This document shows, piece after piece, positions 8,844 to 15,712 of a DNA stretch of 64,000 bases. A program made the translations under genes and the position numbers. Below the pieces are notes generated by a model that was not told the DNA's origin, did no database searches, and was given only the letters and a program-made list of their open reading frames with translations. The stretch lies in NCBI GenBank assembly GCA_028693165.1, contig JAQUVX010000016.1, positions 1 through 64,000 of the forward strand, read 5' to 3'. Origin of the DNA: Lachnospiraceae bacterium. GTDB taxonomy: Bacteria > Bacillota > Clostridia > Lachnospirales > Lachnospiraceae. The first letter of the stretch is position 1. The number at the start of each line of letters is the position of its first letter.

Positions 8844-9524
8844 TTACCACGGCAGTCCTGTGATCGGATTAACCGGTGATGGCTGCATATAGTTCTGCGC
8901 CGGTGCGTATCCTGCTGCACCCGGAGCTGCCGGCATTGCAGCTCCATACTGCGGAGCAGCTGTGACTGCCGGAGCAGGGGACGTACCAAATGCCTGCGCT
9001 GCGCTCGGTGCACTACCGCCGAGTGCTTCTCCGTCCCTGCGTTTCATGACCGGTCCCAGTCCACAGCCGATACCTTTCTTTCCACCGAAGGAATACGGGA
9101 AAAAGGTCACATTTACAAAGGCATACATCCCGCTGTAGACCTCAGACTGGTTGATGATCGGGTTGCCCTGTGCATCCACGATCTCCGGCGGATAATCCAC
9201 CTTCGCGCTGGCGGTAAATACCCAGTGATTTTTGCACTCCGGACCAAACGCCATGCCATCTGAAGGGCGCACACCGTCACCGTCATATACCGGGGTCGGT
9301 ACCAGCGGCGGGCACTGCCCGTTCCACATCTCAGAAATACCGCGCTGCTTGGCTGCTTCGATCGCTGCATTGATCCTTCCCATGGTCTCCACGTCTGTCT
9401 TCGGCACCAGAATAGTACAGCTGTATTTTTCCTCCTTCCCCTGCATAGCCGCATACGGCTTGAACAGATGCACATAAGATAATCTCACTTCTCCGGTTGT
9501 TACGTTCGTTACATTATTATTCAT
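8844..9524 (-). CDS. DUF2815 family phage ssDNA-binding-type protein
   Basis: The 226-aa product begins with TGEVRLSYVHLFKPYA and the KYSCTILVPKTD motif typical of DUF2815, a phage family placed with gp2.5-like ssDNA-binding proteins. The core (residues 1-160) is followed by a low-complexity Ala/Pro/Gln-rich tail ending in MQPSPVNPITGLPW, resembling the flexible partner-binding tails of SSB proteins. GAGAGAGGAAAAAGATC lies before the ATG. It sits between DUF2800 and the polymerase, the standard order in this module. Confidence 0.85.
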   Translation of the reverse strand: MNNNVTNVTTGEVRLSYVHLFKPYAAMQGKEEKYSCTILVPKTDVETMGRINAAIEAAKQRGISEMWNGQCPPLVPTPVYDGDGVRPSDGMAFGPECKNHWVFTASAKVDYPPEIVDAQGNPIINQSEVYSGMYAFVNVTFFPYSFGGKKGIGCGLGPVMKRRDGEALGGSAPSAAQAFGTSPAPAVTAAPQYGAAMPAAPGAAGYAPAQNYMQPSPVNPITGLPW

Positions 9525-9547
9525 GATCTTTTTCCTCTCTCTTTAAG

Positions 9548-9577
9548 TTGATTTTTGGTTGATTCCCGCTCTATAAT
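9548..9577 (+). promoter_or_regulatory. Sigma-A-type promoter of the plus-strand gene at 9605
   Basis: TTGATT (9548-9553), an 18-nt spacer and a perfect TATAAT (9572-9577) lie just upstream of a strong ribosome binding site (TAGGAGGAAT, 9591-9600). The sequence falls in the short gap before the DUF2815 start and points the other way. It gives the orphan gene independent expression. Confidence 0.6.
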
Positions 9578-9604
9578 AAAGAAAACTATATAGGAGGAAT
9601 TTTT

Positions 9605-9904
9605 ATGGATCGATTACATAAAACGCTTCAGGAACTCGGGACTCCGTATGAAATAAAAAGCATTGATCTGGAAGAAGTTATCTACCGTAAGCTCGAAACA
9701 GGTTTTGAATTTGAAGTATCCGGTATTTATGGCAACTCAAGAACGTGCACTTTATACGTATGGTCCGTTGTTCCCAGAAAAATCATATCTATTTACCAAA
9801 ATATCCCTCTGGCTAACCTTAAGGATGTTCTGGGTTACTATGCTTGTGTATACCAAAAGCTAACCGATCAATTCCAGGTCGAACGCCAAGATATAGAAGT
9901 ATAA
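9605..9904 (+). CDS. Orphan plus-strand phage protein of unknown function
   Basis: The 99-aa product starts MDRLHKTLQELGTPYEIKS and looks like an alpha/beta protein with alternating beta strands (FEFEVSGIYG, TCTLYVWSVV) and a C-terminal helix. It runs against the whole early operon, has its own near-consensus promoter and an excellent ribosome binding site, and its tail overlaps convergently with the minus-strand gene at 9819-10043. I recognise no family. Its arrangement is that of a moron: an immunity, anti-defence or superinfection-exclusion gene are possibilities, but nothing in the sequence proves one. Confidence 0.65.
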   Translation: MDRLHKTLQELGTPYEIKSIDLEEVIYRKLETGFEFEVSGIYGNSRTCTLYVWSVVPRKIISIYQNIPLANLKDVLGYYACVYQKLTDQFQVERQDIEV

Positions 9905-10043
9905 TTCCGAGATCCTTTCTGGTAAGCTGTCTTTCTTCGATGACCCGGTCCAGTTCTTCAATCTCTTCCGGGTCATCGGTCTTTAACTCAAATCTTCTCA
10001 GATCACCCAAGGCTCGGCTATGTGGCACATTATTTTTTTCCAT
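9819..10043 (-). CDS. Hypothetical phage protein (74 aa)
   Basis: The product begins MEKNNVPHSRALGDLRRFEL and contains a charged helical centre (DPEEIEELDRVIEERQLTRKD). Its ATG overlaps the end of the DUF2800 gene and is preceded by GGAGGAGATAACGAG, so it is translationally linked to the early operon. Its 3' end overlaps the convergent gene 9605-9904 by 86 nt. Function unknown. Confidence 0.55.
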   Translation of the reverse strand: MEKNNVPHSRALGDLRRFELKTDDPEEIEELDRVIEERQLTRKDLGIILLYLGVRPGIDRLAFGIHKHSNPEHP

Positions 10044-11220
10044 TCTCGTTATCTCCTCCGAATGCCTCTGCGGCGCTTACTTTATTCGTGATCGCTTCCC
10101 GCTTATCCGATGCTTCCACCAGTGCCGGCTTTCCCGGGTTCTTTACTACAAGATCTCCAACGATCGTTGCAAAGTCTGACTTTCCTACTACCTTCTCAAC
10201 CTGTGCCAGTGTAAGGGGTTTCCTCTCCCACAGCACCGCCTCATTGATCCCCTCGGTCTGCAGCTTCGCAAACGCCGCGTCCATATCGGTCCAGTCACGA
10301 CTTCCTCGGCCCTCAACAGCTTTCCATCCGGGGACGTCTTTACCGGCCAGACAGTCCGCGAGTGCCACATCCTGCAAATCACCCAGCCACTTGGCCACGT
10401 CTTTCCCGATTCTTAAGTATTCTCCCATTTCCTCATTCGTGATCAATGGGGGCTTCTTACCAATGGCAAAAGCCAGTTTAACGTTCTCGTCTGCCCGCGC
10501 CCGGCAGTGTCCCTTCGCCCGGCAGAACCGGCAGGTGTCCGTACTTGGCCGGAACTCCCCTTCACCCTTGTAGGCCAGCTCTGCTTTCTCCCTGACGATC
10601 TTGCCAAATGTCAGAAGCTCTGAAAGCGGGCAGCCCCAGTTTGAGAAGTTGTCAATGCGCGGCTGGATGATGTGAAGCTCGACGCGTTCGATCTGATACA
10701 GGATCTTATAAGCTTCATAGGCTCCCAGTGCATACAAGGCAAGCTGTGGGTTTCCTTCGGCGGACACGGGCACGCCCTTGCCATATTTAAAGTCAATCAC
10801 ATGGATCGTCCCACCACTGATCAGAACGCAGTCGCAGGTTCCAAATCCTTCCGGCACATAGGCACTCAGATCAATCTGTTTCTCGATCGCGACATAAGGG
10901 CTGCTCGGAAATCCCAGAGCGAGGTTTTTGATATAATCCAGATATTCATCCGTATACCCCATCATTTCATCATTCCACAGGGATTCTTTTTTCAGTTTGT
11001 TCACCGCTGTTGTGAACTTCCGCTTCCCGAAGTCCATGGTATAGAAATAGTTTCGCAGCTTCATTTCCGCCAGTTCATGCGCCAGCGTTCCCTCAGCCGC
11101 CGCCTCGGAGGTCGTATCCGGAAACTGTTCCCCCAGCCGTGCGCTGGGAGTGCAGTTCATCCAGATATGAGCCCCGGACGCGCTCAAGAGGGAATGCGCC
11201 CGTTCTGCATGCCCCGCCAT
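10030..11220 (-). CDS. DUF2800 family RecB/Cas4-like nuclease protein
   Basis: The 396-aa protein opens with HSLLSASGAHIWMNCTPSA and EGTLAHELAE, as in DUF2800 phage proteins. The middle carries nuclease-like motifs (GTCDCVLISGGTIHVIDFKYG). A C-x2-C-x6-C cluster (CRFCRAKGHC, about residues 230-240) with Cys49-region residues resembles the Fe-S site of Cas4/AddB-like nucleases. It probably processes DNA ends during phage replication or recombination. The start overlaps the upstream stop (TGATG). It lies with its usual partner DUF2815. Confidence 0.85.
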   Translation of the reverse strand: MAGHAERAHSLLSASGAHIWMNCTPSARLGEQFPDTTSEAAAEGTLAHELAEMKLRNYFYTMDFGKRKFTTAVNKLKKESLWNDEMMGYTDEYLDYIKNLALGFPSSPYVAIEKQIDLSAYVPEGFGTCDCVLISGGTIHVIDFKYGKGVPVSAEGNPQLALYALGAYEAYKILYQIERVELHIIQPRIDNFSNWGCPLSELLTFGKIVREKAELAYKGEGEFRPSTDTCRFCRAKGHCRARADENVKLAFAIGKKPPLITNEEMGEYLRIGKDVAKWLGDLQDVALADCLAGKDVPGWKAVEGRGSRDWTDMDAAFAKLQTEGINEAVLWERKPLTLAQVEKVVGKSDFATIVGDLVVKNPGKPALVEASDKREAITNKVSAAEAFGGDNENGKK

Positions 11221-11684
11221 CAGATCTGCGCTCCCAGCCCGCGAAGTGCTGTTGCAAACGCGCCGTACTGTGCCGGCGGAATCTCCGGCAACGTCGCTAC
11301 GCCAAACTGCGCAAGCAGATTTAAAAGATCCCCCTGGCGGCCGGAGTCCATAAGAGTCATACCCGCGCGTCCCAGATCATCCAGGGTATATGTAGCTGCA
11401 GTGGTCGGTACTGGCTGAGATGTTGGCATCGGTACCGGCTGCTGGACAGGTGTCGCTTGAGGCGTCTGTGCCGGTGCTTGAGCTGGAGCCGGCTGTGGTA
11501 CAGGTGCTGAGACCGGAACTGGCGCCACAGGTGCTGACACCACCTGCTGAGACTGAGCTGGTGCCGGCTGCGGGGTTGTCTGCTTCTTTACAGGAGCAGA
11601 CGATTCCGTCTTAGCTCCAACCATAACGAGTTCCGTAAAATCTTTCATTTCTTCGACACTGTTGAATGTTACTGTAATCTGCAT
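11220..11684 (-). CDS. Phage protein with Pro/Ala/Gln-rich linker
   Basis: The 154-aa product has an N-terminal beta segment (MQITVTFNSVEEMKDFTELV), a long low-complexity linker of Pro, Ala, Gln and Val (about residues 35-95) and a conserved-looking helical C-terminal domain (YTLDDLGRAGMTLMDSGRQG). Two small domains tethered by a flexible linker suggest a bridging role beside DUF2800, but no function is known to me. It overlaps the DUF2800 start by one base. Confidence 0.7.
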   Translation of the reverse strand: MQITVTFNSVEEMKDFTELVMVGAKTESSAPVKKQTTPQPAPAQSQQVVSAPVAPVPVSAPVPQPAPAQAPAQTPQATPVQQPVPMPTSQPVPTTAATYTLDDLGRAGMTLMDSGRQGDLLNLLAQFGVATLPEIPPAQYGAFATALRGLGAQI

Positions 11685-11696
11685 AGTAATGTCCTC

Positions 11697-11918
11697 CTAT
11701 AATTTGATTGTCGGGAGCTGATCCCGAAGGAACAGCAGCTCCTCTTTGGTTAATGTGATACCCTTGGTCATCTCTTCCCGGTCTTTCGACCAGCCCCGCA
11801 GGTCGTATTTTGGTGGGTTCCTGCCCCACTGGATCAGATTCAGTTCCTTGTGATACTTGCTTCCATCATCCGGAAACTCAAGCAGCGTATCCAGAATCTC
11901 ACACTTGACATCTGCCAT
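11697..11918 (-). CDS. YdbC/PC4-like ssDNA-binding protein
   Basis: The 73-aa product carries KYHKELNLIQWGRNPPKYDL, RGWSKDREEMTKGITLTKEE and a terminal LLFLRDQL helix. This pattern matches the YdbC family, bacterial relatives of the PC4/p15 transcription coactivator fold that bind single-stranded DNA. In phages it may modulate transcription or protect ssDNA. The assignment rests on motif resemblance. It sits in the early operon ahead of the DUF2800 module. Confidence 0.75.
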   Translation of the reverse strand: MADVKCEILDTLLEFPDDGSKYHKELNLIQWGRNPPKYDLRGWSKDREEMTKGITLTKEELLFLRDQLPTIKL

Positions 11919-11921
11919 TGC

Positions 11922-12233
11922 TTATACCCCCCCCCGATCTTTTTCTGTTGCTTCGGATAAGGTTTTATCAAGCTTAAGCACAGCTTGAAGCGCCGCATAT
12001 ACATAATCTTCGATCATGTCAACACAAGTTGCTACTCTTGACCGTTCCCAATCCCACTTCTTCATAACATCTGTATTTTCCTGGTTATCTGTCCACTCTT
12101 CTTTAATATGCACTGCGAGATAATGTGCCTTTTTTAAGGCATCTTGCGGTAAACCAAGCTCATCTGACACATTACTACGCATCTTGATCCGCTCTTGCAC
12201 AGCTTCGGGTAAATCTTTAAACCGTGATTCCAT
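11922..12233 (-). CDS. Hypothetical phage protein
   Basis: The product begins MESRFKDLPEAVQERIKMRS and is highly charged and helical. The ATG at 12233 is chosen because TTGGAG lies about 10 nt upstream; a GTG at 12257 would add eight residues. The 3' end crosses a run of nine G residues (C on plus, 11927-11935) encoding RGGV before the stop. No family recognised. Confidence 0.6.
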   Translation of the reverse strand: MESRFKDLPEAVQERIKMRSNVSDELGLPQDALKKAHYLAVHIKEEWTDNQENTDVMKKWDWERSRVATCVDMIEDYVYAALQAVLKLDKTLSEATEKDRGGV

Positions 12234-12369
12234 ACTTGCATTCTCCAATCTCTTCACGTATAATGAAGGTGTAAATGATTTATAAGTTACCTATGACTCC
12301 TCGGCGGCTCCACCCGCTGGGGTTTCTGCTTTTTTGTAACATTCTCTGTCCGTTCGACCTCACCTCCCT

Positions 12370-12531
12370 CTACAATGCCACCATTATGGCCATCGCCATA
12401 CCAAAAACCACACCCGCAACTACAATCCAAAAATATCTCACTACATCATTAAACAACTGCGCATACGCCAGATCAGGATTAGACACCACCTCAATGCACT
12501 CAATCACCGGCTCCTCCTTGATCGTTATCAT
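12370..12531 (-). CDS. Small single-pass membrane protein of the prophage
   Basis: The 53-aa product starts MITIKEEPVIECIEVVSN and has one clear transmembrane helix near its end (about residues 33-53, YFWIVVAGVVFGMAMAIMV). Ribosome binding site and start (GGGAGGACAAGTTGATG) are nearly identical to those of the neighbouring small membrane gene at 12548-12769. An acidic N-terminus with a C-terminal anchor suggests a tail-anchored protein. Function unknown. Confidence 0.5.
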   Translation of the reverse strand: MITIKEEPVIECIEVVSNPDLAYAQLFNDVVRYFWIVVAGVVFGMAMAIMVAL

Positions 12532-12547
12532 CAACTTGTCCTCCCTC

Positions 12548-12769
12548 CTATCTAAAAAACCACGCTGCCACCACCACGCCCATCAGTGCCAGCGTCCGCC
12601 ACATCTGGTGCGTATCATACCGATCCATCTCCTCCAACAGCTCATCCACCCAATCCGGGCGCGGGCGCTTCACCGCAATCTCATGCGGATCATCGGCGCG
12701 GTTCCGGCGACATTGCGGCGGGTCATCGGCGTGATACCGGCGGCGCTGTGGCACATACTCAAGATCCAT
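12548..12769 (-). CDS. Small tail-anchored prophage protein, Arg/Asp-rich
   Basis: The 73-aa product begins MDLEYVPQRRRYHADDPPQC and has an Arg/Asp/Pro-rich cytosolic part and a C-terminal hydrophobic helix (MWRTLALMGVVVAAWFF). GGGAGGACAAGCTG precedes the ATG and repeats the leader of the next gene. It contains two similar RADDPP-like stretches (YHADDPP and NRADDPH), a small internal repeat. Function unknown. Confidence 0.55.
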   Translation of the reverse strand: MDLEYVPQRRRYHADDPPQCRRNRADDPHEIAVKRPRPDWVDELLEEMDRYDTHQMWRTLALMGVVVAAWFFR

Positions 12770-12790
12770 CAGCTTGTCCTCCCTTCCCTG

Positions 12791-13021
12791 CTAAATAATT
12801 ATTTCTAATTCTGCTCCGGTCTGCTCTGATCTGCTCCGCATCAAATATGCATCGATAAGCTCCTGCGAGATATAATAAGTATACCTTTCACCACCGCTAA
12901 TCCTTTCAGCGATACCTATCGGCAGCTTTCCACGTCTCATCAATACCCTGACCGCCTGTTCCGGATAGCCTAATTGCTGACTTGCTTCCTTGACGGAAAC
13001 TCCAATCTTTGATTTTCTCAT
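12791..13021 (-). CDS. Small helix-turn-helix phage protein (excisionase/MerR-like)
   Basis: From the ATG at 13021 (GGATGGAGAGCGC upstream) the 76-aa product reads MRKSKIGVSVKEASQQLGYP followed by EQAVRVLMRRGKLPIG. This is the winged-HTH pattern of DNA-binding excisionase or MerR-like proteins. It follows the Cro-like gene directly and is likely an early regulator, an Xis or a replication-associated DNA-binding protein. The longer frame upstream reads through the end of the Cro-like gene and is not used. Confidence 0.65.
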   Translation of the reverse strand: MRKSKIGVSVKEASQQLGYPEQAVRVLMRRGKLPIGIAERISGGERYTYYISQELIDAYLMRSRSEQTGAELEIII

Positions 13022-13043
13022 GCGCTCTCCATCCTCATTTTTC

Positions 13044-13244
13044 TCACTCAGAATCGCTCTCGCTCGCAAAATATTCAACTGGAACTTTAAAATACTTTGC
13101 AAGTAGAAGAAGTTTATCGAACTTGGGTTTGCTTCGGCCATTTTTCCAATCTGTAAAGGTGGATTTTGTAATTCCTGTCTCTTCTGCTACCCGATAATCC
13201 GTGACACCCTTTTTGTCTCGTAATGTGATGTATTTTTCATACAT
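13044..13244 (-). CDS. Cro-like XRE-family regulator
   Basis: The ATG at 13244 has GGAAAGGAGGAAAAATA upstream and gives a 66-aa single-domain HTH protein starting MYEKYITLRDKKGVTDYRVA. The recognition helix region (ETGITKSTFTDWKNGRSKPK) is almost identical to that of the divergent repressor at 13434, so both should bind the same operators. Position and size fit a Cro-type switch protein opening the leftward lytic operon. Confidence 0.85.
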   Translation of the reverse strand: MYEKYITLRDKKGVTDYRVAEETGITKSTFTDWKNGRSKPKFDKLLLLAKYFKVPVEYFASESDSE

Positions 13245-13257
13245 TATTTTTCCTCCT

Positions 13258-13415
13258 TTCCGAACTTTGCTATTGATTTTAGTTCGGAAATCAGTTACAA
13301 TGTATTTACCAGATATATTGTACACAGTGTGGCTTGTTTTGATTTCCGAACTCTGTAGTTATTATAAAACGGATTTCAGAACTTGTCAATAGTTTTTGTA
13401 CGGATTTTAAAACTT
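13258..13415. promoter_or_regulatory. Immunity operator region between cro-like and cI-like genes
   Basis: The divergent gap holds five copies of a GATTTCCGAACT-type element: 13258-13266, 13281-13292 (inverted, perfect 12-mer), 13341-13352 (perfect 12-mer), 13371-13383 and 13402-13415 (degenerate). A promoter for the rightward repressor is suggested by TTGATT (13339-13344), an 18-nt spacer and TATAAA (13363-13368); it overlaps the third element. The layout suggests a repressor/Cro switch with graded sites. Confidence 0.65.
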
Positions 13416-13433
13416 TTCTTGAGAGGTAAATTT

Positions 13434-13856
13434 ATGTACGAAATTTATTGCAAGTTGCGTGATGAGCACGGTGCTAAAGATGCCGATGTTGTACGCGAAA
13501 CCGGAATCACAAAATCAACGTTCTCTGATTGGAAAAATGGAAGAAGTAAGCCTAAGCAGGATAAACTCCAGAAAATCGCAGATTTCTTTGGCGTGACTGT
13601 TGACTATCTCATGACTGGAAAAAAGGAATCTGTCAAAAAGGAAATTTTGCTCACTTCGAAGGACGAACGTGATATTGAAAAAATAATCGATCAAACCAGA
13701 GAGCATCTTCTCGCTCAGGAAGGGTTAATGTTTGACGGTGACCCTGCCACCCCAGAAGCTATAGATTCGATTATCGCAGCGATGCAAGTAGGAATGGAAA
13801 TGGCAAAGAAGAAGAACAAGGAGAAATACACACCCAAGAAATATAAAAAGGACTGA
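13434..13856 (+). CDS. CI-like XRE-family prophage repressor
   Basis: From the ATG at 13434 (GAGAGGTAAATTT upstream) the 140-aa product has an N-terminal XRE HTH domain (residues 1-62, with ETGITKSTFSDWKNGRSKPK) and a short helical C-terminal part rich in Lys. There is no LexA/CI self-cleavage peptidase domain. Together with the adjacent ImmA gene this suggests inactivation by ImmA-type proteolysis, as in ICEBs1 and phi105-like systems. It faces the Cro-like gene across shared operators. Confidence 0.85.
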   Translation: MYEIYCKLRDEHGAKDADVVRETGITKSTFSDWKNGRSKPKQDKLQKIADFFGVTVDYLMTGKKESVKKEILLTSKDERDIEKIIDQTREHLLAQEGLMFDGDPATPEAIDSIIAAMQVGMEMAKKKNKEKYTPKKYKKD

Positions 13857-13861
13857 CTTGC

Positions 13862-14359
13862 ATGGATATAAAGAAAAAAGCTGACTGGCTTGTGCGAAAA
13901 CACCAAAGCCGCAATCCCGTAGAGATTGTTAAGGGGTTGAATGTGGTATTGATTTTTATGCCATTGGTTGGAGTAAGAGGATTTTATCAGCACTTTCAAC
14001 GGAACAATATCATCTATATAGATGAGAATTTACCATATCATGAGCAGCTATTCGTGTGTGCCCATGAAATGGGGCATATGATTCTACATAAAAAAGCAAA
14101 TGCAATATTCATGGATTCAAGAACTTTTCTGAATGGCTCTCGATATGAACAAGAGGCAGATTCTTTTGCAATGCACTTACTGGTTGAAGATAATGTATTA
14201 CTGGAACATTCGAGTTGTACCATAGAACAATTGTCAAGGATTCTTGGATATGAAAAGGAATTAATTCAATTAAGAACGAAAGGTACGGAGTATCAGACAG
14301 CTTTTAATTCGGCACGTCAGATGTTCTCTGCTCTGGACGTAATTGCACATAACAAATAG
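13862..14359 (+). CDS. ImmA/IrrE-type metallopeptidase (anti-repressor)
   Basis: The 165-aa product has the zinc-protease motif HEMGH (residues about 69-73, in CAHEMGHMILH) and a downstream EQEADSFAMHLL motif that supplies the third ligand, both typical of ImmA/IrrE. It starts six bases after the repressor stop, so the two are cotranscribed. In related elements ImmA cleaves the repressor on induction. Cleavage of this repressor is inferred from context. Confidence 0.9.
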   Translation: MDIKKKADWLVRKHQSRNPVEIVKGLNVVLIFMPLVGVRGFYQHFQRNNIIYIDENLPYHEQLFVCAHEMGHMILHKKANAIFMDSRTFLNGSRYEQEADSFAMHLLVEDNVLLEHSSCTIEQLSRILGYEKELIQLRTKGTEYQTAFNSARQMFSALDVIAHNK

Positions 14360-14364
14360 CATGT

Positions 14365-14402
14365 AAAAGCCGCCTCAGTGCAGCAAACACTAAAGCGGCT
14401 TT
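14365..14402 (+). terminator. Terminator after immA
   Basis: AAAGCCGC and GCGGCTTT form a GC-rich stem with an inner CAGTG/CACT stem, just after the ImmA stop. The T-run is short, so efficiency is uncertain. It separates the immunity operon from the integrase. Confidence 0.6.
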
Positions 14403-14514
14403 AACATAGATTTTCTCTTGCCGGACTGCTCCGGAAGATATATTTATCTCGCAAATAAATTATATCATCCTTGGGGCGCTCTGGCAAGGGGCGTATTTTT
14501 TATACCTAAAAATC

Positions 14515-14532
14515 TGTTGCGATGTCGCAACA
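14515..14532. promoter_or_regulatory. Perfect palindrome upstream of the integrase
   Basis: TGTTGCGA-TG-TCGCAACA is an 18-nt perfect inverted repeat ending 25 nt before the integrase ATG. It may be an operator for a dimeric regulator controlling int. The remainder of the 197-nt gap shows no gene. Confidence 0.4.
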
Positions 14533-14556
14533 ACGAAAAACGAAAGGGATGATCTT

Positions 14557-15597
14557 ATGAAACTACCAAACAATTATGGCTGTGTTTACAAGATGGCTGG
14601 GAAGCGCCGCCGCCCATATGCAGTTCGGACAAAGACTGGAGAGCACGACAACGGTACTCCCACATACAAATATCTTGGCTATTTCGAAAAGTCAGCGGAT
14701 GCCTATACATTTCTTGCAAAATACAATGAAGGTCTTGTAACGCCTGATAACCGCCTCAAAAACAGCATTCTGTTTCGCCAAGTATTTGATGAATGGATCA
14801 CGGAACACGAACGGTACAAAGACGTCGGCAAACAGGCCCACGCTTCCTATACGCTTGCATTTACTCAACTTAAGGAACTGCACGACAAGATATTCTGTAT
14901 GCTGCGTGTTGACGACTTGCAGGCTCAAATTGACAAACTGGAGAACATGTCCGAATCAACGATTCAAAAACCTATTACACTCCTCCACTTCATGTACAAA
15001 TATGCCTTAAAAAAAGAGTATGTAGATAAAGACTACTCTCAGTTTATCATCCGTGTATCCGCCAGAGAAAAACAACAAATGCACAAAGCGTTTTCGCATA
15101 GCGAAATCATAAAACTGTGGAAAGATAAATCCGAAGATGCCAAAAGAATATTAATATTTATCTATACCGGATTCCGTGCTACGGAACTTTTAGAAATAAA
15201 AAAAGAAAACGTGCACTTGAAAGAGGCATATATGGTCGGAGGCAAGAAAACAGATGCCGGCAAGGACAGAGTTGTCCCAATTCACAAAAAAATACTGCCT
15301 CTGGTTAAAGAATTTTACAAGAGTTCTGACACATACCTTTTCGAAGAGAATGGTAGCCCCATCACTTATATGCATTTCAAGGACTACCATATGATTCCAC
15401 TCATGGAGCGGCTCAATATGAAACACACCTTACACGATACCAGGCATACCTGCGCATCTTTGATGAAGGAGTACGATTGTGATAACCTGTATAGAAAACT
15501 TATTATGGGACATCACATCAGTGACTTGACAGACCGGGTCTATACCCACGTTGAAATTGCAAGACTCGTGCTTGAGATAAATAAGGTAAGAATTTAG
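14557..15597 (+). CDS. Tyrosine recombinase integrase
   Basis: The 346-aa protein has an N-terminal arm-binding-like domain (YKYLGYFEKSADAYTFLAKY), a SAM-like core-binding domain and a C-terminal catalytic domain. Visible catalytic residues are Arg in YTGFRATELL (about 205), Lys in GGKKTDAGKDR, His/Arg in LHDTRHTCAS (about 293-296), His in MGHHIS (about 317) and Tyr in VYTHV (about 328). Length and domains fit phage or ICE integrases. It points toward, and nearly touches, the spoIIIA operon, marking the attachment end. Confidence 0.93.
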   Translation: MKLPNNYGCVYKMAGKRRRPYAVRTKTGEHDNGTPTYKYLGYFEKSADAYTFLAKYNEGLVTPDNRLKNSILFRQVFDEWITEHERYKDVGKQAHASYTLAFTQLKELHDKIFCMLRVDDLQAQIDKLENMSESTIQKPITLLHFMYKYALKKEYVDKDYSQFIIRVSAREKQQMHKAFSHSEIIKLWKDKSEDAKRILIFIYTGFRATELLEIKKENVHLKEAYMVGGKKTDAGKDRVVPIHKKILPLVKEFYKSSDTYLFEENGSPITYMHFKDYHMIPLMERLNMKHTLHDTRHTCASLMKEYDCDNLYRKLIMGHHISDLTDRVYTHVEIARLVLEINKVRI

Positions 15598-15601
15598 TTT
15601 G

Positions 15602-15629
15602 TGTATCTTTTGTATATTACTTGTATATT
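15602..15629. repeat. TGTATATT direct repeats, possible integrase arm-type sites
   Basis: Three short repeats, TGTATCTT (15602-15609), TGTATATT (15611-15618) and TGTATATT (15622-15629), follow the integrase stop at near-helical spacing. Arm-type integrase sites are often placed like this beside the attachment core. The core itself cannot be defined because the other junction is outside the window. Confidence 0.35.
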
Positions 15630-15677
15630 TCTATGCCAAAATCACACAATTGCAGACACTACAAAATGGCTTAAAAT

Positions 15678-15712
15678 AAGGGCGGGTGGAGCTTATTCCA
15701 CCCGCTTTAATA
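15678..15712 (-). terminator. Hairpin terminator overlapping the spoIIIAG stop
   Basis: GCGGGTGG and CCACCCGC form an 8-bp stem with the loop containing the TAA stop of spoIIIAG. The left stem therefore encodes the last residues (Arg-Val-Glu). TTATTTT follows on the minus strand. It probably ends the spoIIIA transcript here. Confidence 0.6.

Larger units (their letters stand above)
1..15660. mobile_element. Prophage (or phage-like integrative element), early/lysogeny half, left end outside window
   Basis: The segment holds a tyrosine integrase, ImmA-type peptidase, CI/Cro-like pair and a replication block (family A polymerase, VapE primase-helicase, VRR-NUC, SNF2 helicase, DUF2800, DUF2815, methyltransferase-like protein). 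This gene order is typical of temperate siphophages of Clostridia. Nearly all genes run leftward from the immunity region, many with ATGA overlaps. No capsid, tail or lysis genes are visible; they would lie left of position 1. The right boundary is set between the integrase stop and the spoIIIAG stop, and the exact att core is not determined. Confidence 0.85.

Noticed and set aside
12250-12370. Lys/Pro-rich minus-strand frame (VERTENVTKKQKPQRVEPP) after the gene at 12370
   Set aside because: It looks protein-like but has no ATG, GTG or TTG in frame with a ribosome binding site, so I do not call it.
12275-12808. 177-aa plus-strand frame in the prophage
   Set aside because: It covers small minus-strand genes with good ribosome binding sites; its composition (His/Pro/Arg-rich) is that of an antisense shadow.
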